Shown here: one piece after another, positions 5,615 to 8,081 of the stretch
Layout of the letters: each line of letters starts with the position of its first letter
How positions within the stretch are numbered: position 1 is the first letter of the stretch
From: JARLFX01 sp036404255
GTDB lineage: Bacteria; Acidobacteriota; Terriglobia; Terriglobales; Acidobacteriaceae
Length of the DNA stretch: 8,081 bases
Assembly: GCA_036404255.1 (NCBI GenBank)
Contig: DASWOP010000233.1
Location: 1-8,081, forward strand
Direction: 5' to 3'
Notes under the pieces: model-generated
Seen by the model: the letters and a program-made list of their open reading frames with translations, nothing else
Databases searched by the model: none
Told to the model about the DNA's origin: nothing
Position numbers and translations under genes: made by a program

Positions 5615-6673
5615 TTACCCTGCGGGAGATTCTCCTTTGAATCCCGGACGGCTTATTTTTATAACCGATTGAATTAATCCCATGATGTCCGAATTTGCGT
5701 GAGAAGGAATTAGATCTACGTCTGGATGTTCGGAGGCGAAAACCCGGAAAATCTGATCTGCAAATGCTTGTCCAATCATGTCAACACCTGTGAAATCGAA
5801 GATCACTTGAGAAAATTGATCGACTCTTACCAGGACGCGCTTGGCTTGTGACCGCGAGATGAGTTGGTCAGAACCATATTTTGCTAATTTAACCGGAACA
5901 ATTGTCTTGTTGAATCCATAGGAACCACCAACGCTGTATTGGTCATAGACCTTCTTTACCGTACGCGTGGTGTGGTTCTCGACTTTCAAGAATATTGTTG
6001 TTCCGTTCTTGACGGACTCTATATCCAGCATCCAGTCCACTTCACTGCCTAACTCGTGGCTGAAAAGAACTCCTCCAGAGAGAATGTCGAATCCATTGAC
6101 CATCCTCGAGGTAAAGAAGATTCCCTGACCTGAATGATTCGCTGAATCGGTAGTCAGTTTTCCTTTTGAGAGTTCGAAGATAGCTTGCTTTTCGTCGGGC
6201 AAAGCCAAGGCATCCTCGATTTTCCTGAATATTCCAACACCGTCGTCCATAATCGAAATTTCTGTATCGACGGCGGATTTCGTAATACTGACGAATATCC
6301 AGCTTCCCCCCGAATGGTCGATCGCGTTGTTAAACATCTCGGTGAATGCATAGTTCCATATTTCCAAGACATTGTCTGGCAGCGCGCCAAGAAAGGGATA
6401 AATGTCTTCCCTCCATACAATGTCTTCTGCGAGGCCTGGTTTGATCTCATAACGAAACGAGACAGAGGCTGTAGCTGCCATTTTGTAGGAACGTTTTCTG
6501 GTCTGGCCGTCCGCGACCAGCGCACCCTGCCCGGTGAGGCTCTTTAAATGACGGTTCGCCGCTTGCCTGGTGATGCCAAACTTTTGAGAGACTTGAGCCG
6601 CGATCCCTTCCTCACCGATGTGGTCCAGAATGAAAGCGCGAATGTCCTGGCTCCGTCCTCTGATCTTCGTCAT
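5615..6673 (-). CDS. Winged-helix + GHKL ATPase + STAS-like (DUF4325) fusion protein
   Basis: The product is 352 residues in three parts. Residues 1-65 are a winged helix-turn-helix with recognition helix TRQAANRHLKSLTGQG (35-50). Residues about 78-235 are a GHKL/HATPase domain like RsbW/SpoIIAB anti-sigma kinases: N box EMFNNAIDHSGG (112-123), DDGVGIF (143-149), and the glycine lid SGQGIFFTSRMV (181-192), then GTTIFLKV. Residues about 255-342 match the STAS-like DUF4325 domain: VIFDFTGVDMIGQAFADQIF (290-309). I infer ATP binding, DNA binding, and partner-switching control carried out inside one chain; target genes and substrate are unknown. AGGG lies six bases before the ATG, and an in-frame TGA upstream rules out a longer start. 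Sampled coding stretches have 28/60 and 23/60 G+C, against 40-42/60 in neighbours, which suggests horizontal acquisition. It stands alone, with no sigma factor or antagonist gene beside it. Confidence 0.88.
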   Translation of the reverse strand: MTKIRGRSQDIRAFILDHIGEEGIAAQVSQKFGITRQAANRHLKSLTGQGALVADGQTRKRSYKMAATASVSFRYEIKPGLAEDIVWREDIYPFLGALPDNVLEIWNYAFTEMFNNAIDHSGGSWIFVSITKSAVDTEISIMDDGVGIFRKIEDALALPDEKQAIFELSKGKLTTDSANHSGQGIFFTSRMVNGFDILSGGVLFSHELGSEVDWMLDIESVKNGTTIFLKVENHTTRTVKKVYDQYSVGGSYGFNKTIVPVKLAKYGSDQLISRSQAKRVLVRVDQFSQVIFDFTGVDMIGQAFADQIFRVFASEHPDVDLIPSHANSDIMGLIQSVIKISRPGFKGESPAG

Positions 6674-6689
6674 GTTCCACCCTGCTGCA

Positions 6690-6719
6690 TTTGTAAACTT
6701 AGCGTCGAGGAATTGTCAA
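6690..6719 (-). promoter_or_regulatory. Promoter of the ATPase-fusion gene
   Basis: On the minus strand a perfect -35, TTGACA (6719-6714), is followed after 18 bases by TACAAA (6695-6690), four of six matches to the -10 consensus. The predicted start of transcription is near 6683, only about ten bases before the ATG at 6673, so the mRNA leader would begin at or next to the AGGG ribosome site (6683-6680). Confidence 0.55.
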
Positions 6720-6974
6720 CTTTTATCAGCCCATTGGAAACTAAATGCGGCTCGTCGCCGACGCTGGTTAGGACTGATCTCTCGCCAAAAGCATCCATCT
6801 AGAGCGTTTTTGATTTAGCTGTTTGCTGTAGGGGATAGAAAAGGTAACCTCCGGGGCTAAAACCCCACTTCCCCCGGCTGAAGCCGGGGGCTTAATCCCG
6901 GCAATCTTGCTGATCCACGCGATTTGGGTTGATTTAATTCGTCAGCAGATGTCAACACTTGAAACAAAAATGCA
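6720..6974. other. Gene-free spacer between the ATPase fusion and the CDF gene
   Basis: No credible coding frame is visible here. The only structured part is the hairpin repeat at 6851-6890. A second TTGACA on the minus strand (6955-6950) has no acceptable -10 at 16-18 bases. No T-rich hairpin follows directly after the CDF stop at 6975, so transcription of that gene probably ends at the repeat, or continues toward the ATPase gene. Confidence 0.5.
6851..6890. repeat. REP-like double hairpin (CCCCCGGC tgaa GCCGGGGG)
   Basis: An 8-bp perfect G+C stem, CCCCCGGC at 6871-6878 with GCCGGGGG at 6883-6890, has a TGAA loop. Just upstream GGGG (6853-6856) can pair with CCCC (6863-6866) around CTAAAA. 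The pattern GGGGCTAAAACCCC...CCGGCTGAAGCCGG is a form I recall as a dispersed intergenic repeat in acidobacteria and other bacteria. It lies downstream of the CDF gene and may act as a 3' hairpin or roadblock. Confidence 0.65.
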
Positions 6975-8081
6975 CTAGCGGCGGTTGTCGGTGGCGGGTT
7001 CGGGGTGAATGAGCATGCGGTGGATGTTGGGGATGGCGAGTTTGGCGGCGGTTTCAAAGGCCGTCATGACGTCGTGCACCTGGTCCATGCCGAGATCGTC
7101 TGGCAGGGTGCAGTGGCAGGAGATCTGGATGCGTTCGCCGATGCGTGAGACTGCTACATCGTGAATGTCGAGGATCTGCGGGAAGGTATGAGCGACTTTG
7201 CGCAGGCTGGCTTCCAGGGCGCGATCGTCGCGGTCCAGACTATCGGGGTGCGCAATCTGCGCCGGTTCGCTCTCAATGTGGGTGAGGATGGTGGCGATCT
7301 CAGGGACTTCCTGGAGCATCTGCTGCTCCAAGGTGGAGACAAAGTCATGCGCATCGCGGAGGGAGAGTTTTTCGTCGACTTCAACGTGCAGCTCCACCTG
7401 CAGTTTGCCGTCGAGCTGCTGCACAGTGACCTCGTGAATGGCGGCGCTGGCGCGGGCGGCGACGGCGCGGATGCGGTCGAAGATGCTCTCGGTGGAGGTG
7501 GCGCGGGGAACTGTGTGGACGACGACATCTGCCCCGGGCAGGATGAGTTGCACGGCGGCGGTGGCGGAGGCGACGATCTGCTCGGAGCGCTGGAAGGTGA
7601 GGTTGCGGGCAAGGCCAATGGTGAGGTCCACGAAGTTTTCGCTGCCGGAGTGGCGCACGCGAACACGCTCCACGTCGTGAACGCCGTCAATACGGTTTAA
7701 CTCACGCACCAGATCGCGGCGGGTCTGCTTGGGGGTGGCGTCCAGCAGGGCATCGACGGTCTGGCGGGCGAGCTGCCAGCAGGCGTGCAGGATGATGGCG
7801 GAGACGATGAGGGCGGCGATGGGGTCTGCCAGTTGCAGGTACGAAAGATGCCAGCGGGCACCAGCCCACGCGCTGATGAGTCCGATGAGGACGGCGGCGG
7901 AGGACCAGATATCGGTGCTGAAGTTGAGTGCGTCCGCTTCCAGCGCGGCGCTGTGGTAGCGGCGGGCGACGCGCAAGAGGGCGCGGGAACGGTAGAGATC
8001 GACCGCGATAGCGAGGATGGGAACGACGAAGACCCAGGGGTTGAGCTCAAGCGAGGCGGTGTGCCGGAAGATGCGGTGGAT
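6975..8081 (-). CDS. Cation diffusion facilitator (CDF) transporter, 5' end cut by right edge
   Basis: The open frame enters from the right edge without a start and gives 368 codons before the TAG at 6975. The first visible residues, IHRIFRHTASLELNPWVFVV, belong to the late transmembrane part (TM4), followed by a cytoplasmic loop, TM5 (about 51-72, ALNFSTDIWSSAAVLIGL) and TM6 (about 84-105, LADPIAALIVSAIILHACWQ). CDF proteins export divalent metals such as Zn, Co, Fe or Mn in exchange for protons. The metal-site motif in TM5 reads N53xxxD57 here, where zinc transporters have HxxxD, so metal choice is uncertain. The cytoplasmic tail is unusually long (about 255 residues). It appears to hold three copies of the ferredoxin-like dimerisation domain, ending VVHTVPRA, LTHIESEPA and LIHPEPA. 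A TTG at 7976 is an internal Leu, not the start. Confidence 0.88.
   Translation of the reverse strand: MHRIFRHTASLELNPWVFVVPILAIAVDLYRSRALLRVARRYHSAALEADALNFSTDIWSSAAVLIGLISAWAGARWHLSYLQLADPIAALIVSAIILHACWQLARQTVDALLDATPKQTRRDLVRELNRIDGVHDVERVRVRHSGSENFVDLTIGLARNLTFQRSEQIVASATAAVQLILPGADVVVHTVPRATSTESIFDRIRAVAARASAAIHEVTVQQLDGKLQVELHVEVDEKLSLRDAHDFVSTLEQQMLQEVPEIATILTHIESEPAQIAHPDSLDRDDRALEASLRKVAHTFPQILDIHDVAVSRIGERIQISCHCTLPDDLGMDQVHDVMTAFETAAKLAIPNIHRMLIHPEPATDNRR

Noticed and set aside
5606..5617. Small AT hairpin (GTAAA/TTTAC) at the end of the ATPase fusion gene
   Set aside because: It has only five A/T-rich pairs overlapping the stop codon, too weak for a terminator.
6950..6955. Second TTGACA on the minus strand just downstream of the CDF stop
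   Set aside because: No -10-like hexamer occurs at 16-18 bases. The promoter at 6690-6719 is better placed for the ATPase gene.
1..8081. CRISPR array, tRNA/rRNA genes, toxin-antitoxin pair, intact insertion sequence
   Set aside because: I looked for regularly spaced repeats, tRNA-like folds, paired small genes and transposase motifs and found none.

Overview
The window (8081 bases) looks like chromosomal DNA of a Gram-negative soil bacterium, most likely an acidobacterium of the Terriglobus/Granulicella/Edaphobacter kind. The evidence is a GC-rich background (hand counts of 60-base stretches: 42/60 G+C at 3541-3600, 40/60 at 7561-7620), an outer-membrane barrel protein, a stand-alone PASTA protein, and two intergenic hairpin repeats of types I recall from acidobacterial genomes. 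The phylum assignment is an inference.

Left part (1-2740): the first 51 codons of a leuA-type gene (2-isopropylmalate synthase) run off the left edge on the minus strand. A divergent intergenic region with repeated ATAAG/CTTAT half-sites separates it from a LysR-type regulator. Two envelope genes follow on the plus strand: a small His/Met-rich Spy/CpxP-like periplasmic protein ending in a perfect 15-bp hairpin, and an outer-membrane beta-barrel protein ending in a textbook terminator.

Middle (2754-5514, minus strand): a PmbA/TldE metallopeptidase-partner protein and a membrane-anchored protein with three PASTA domains. Between them lie 568 bases of non-coding DNA with an AT-rich stretch, a duplicated TAAATATTTCA motif, a cluster of GTCCA/TGGAC sites and a REP-like hairpin.

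Right part (5615-8081, minus strand): the most interesting gene is at 5615-6673. It is a single polypeptide joining an N-terminal winged helix, a GHKL/HATPase module resembling an anti-sigma kinase, and a C-terminal STAS-like (DUF4325) domain. Its coding sequence is far poorer in G+C (23-28/60 in sampled stretches) than its neighbours, and it has its own promoter with a perfect TTGACA, so it looks like an acquired single-gene module. It is followed by a hairpin repeat and a cation diffusion facilitator transporter, cut by the right edge, that carries three successive cytoplasmic domains instead of the usual one.

There is no obvious shared pathway across the window. Genes are mostly single transcription units with individual promoters and hairpins. 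No tRNA, rRNA, CRISPR array or intact insertion sequence is visible.
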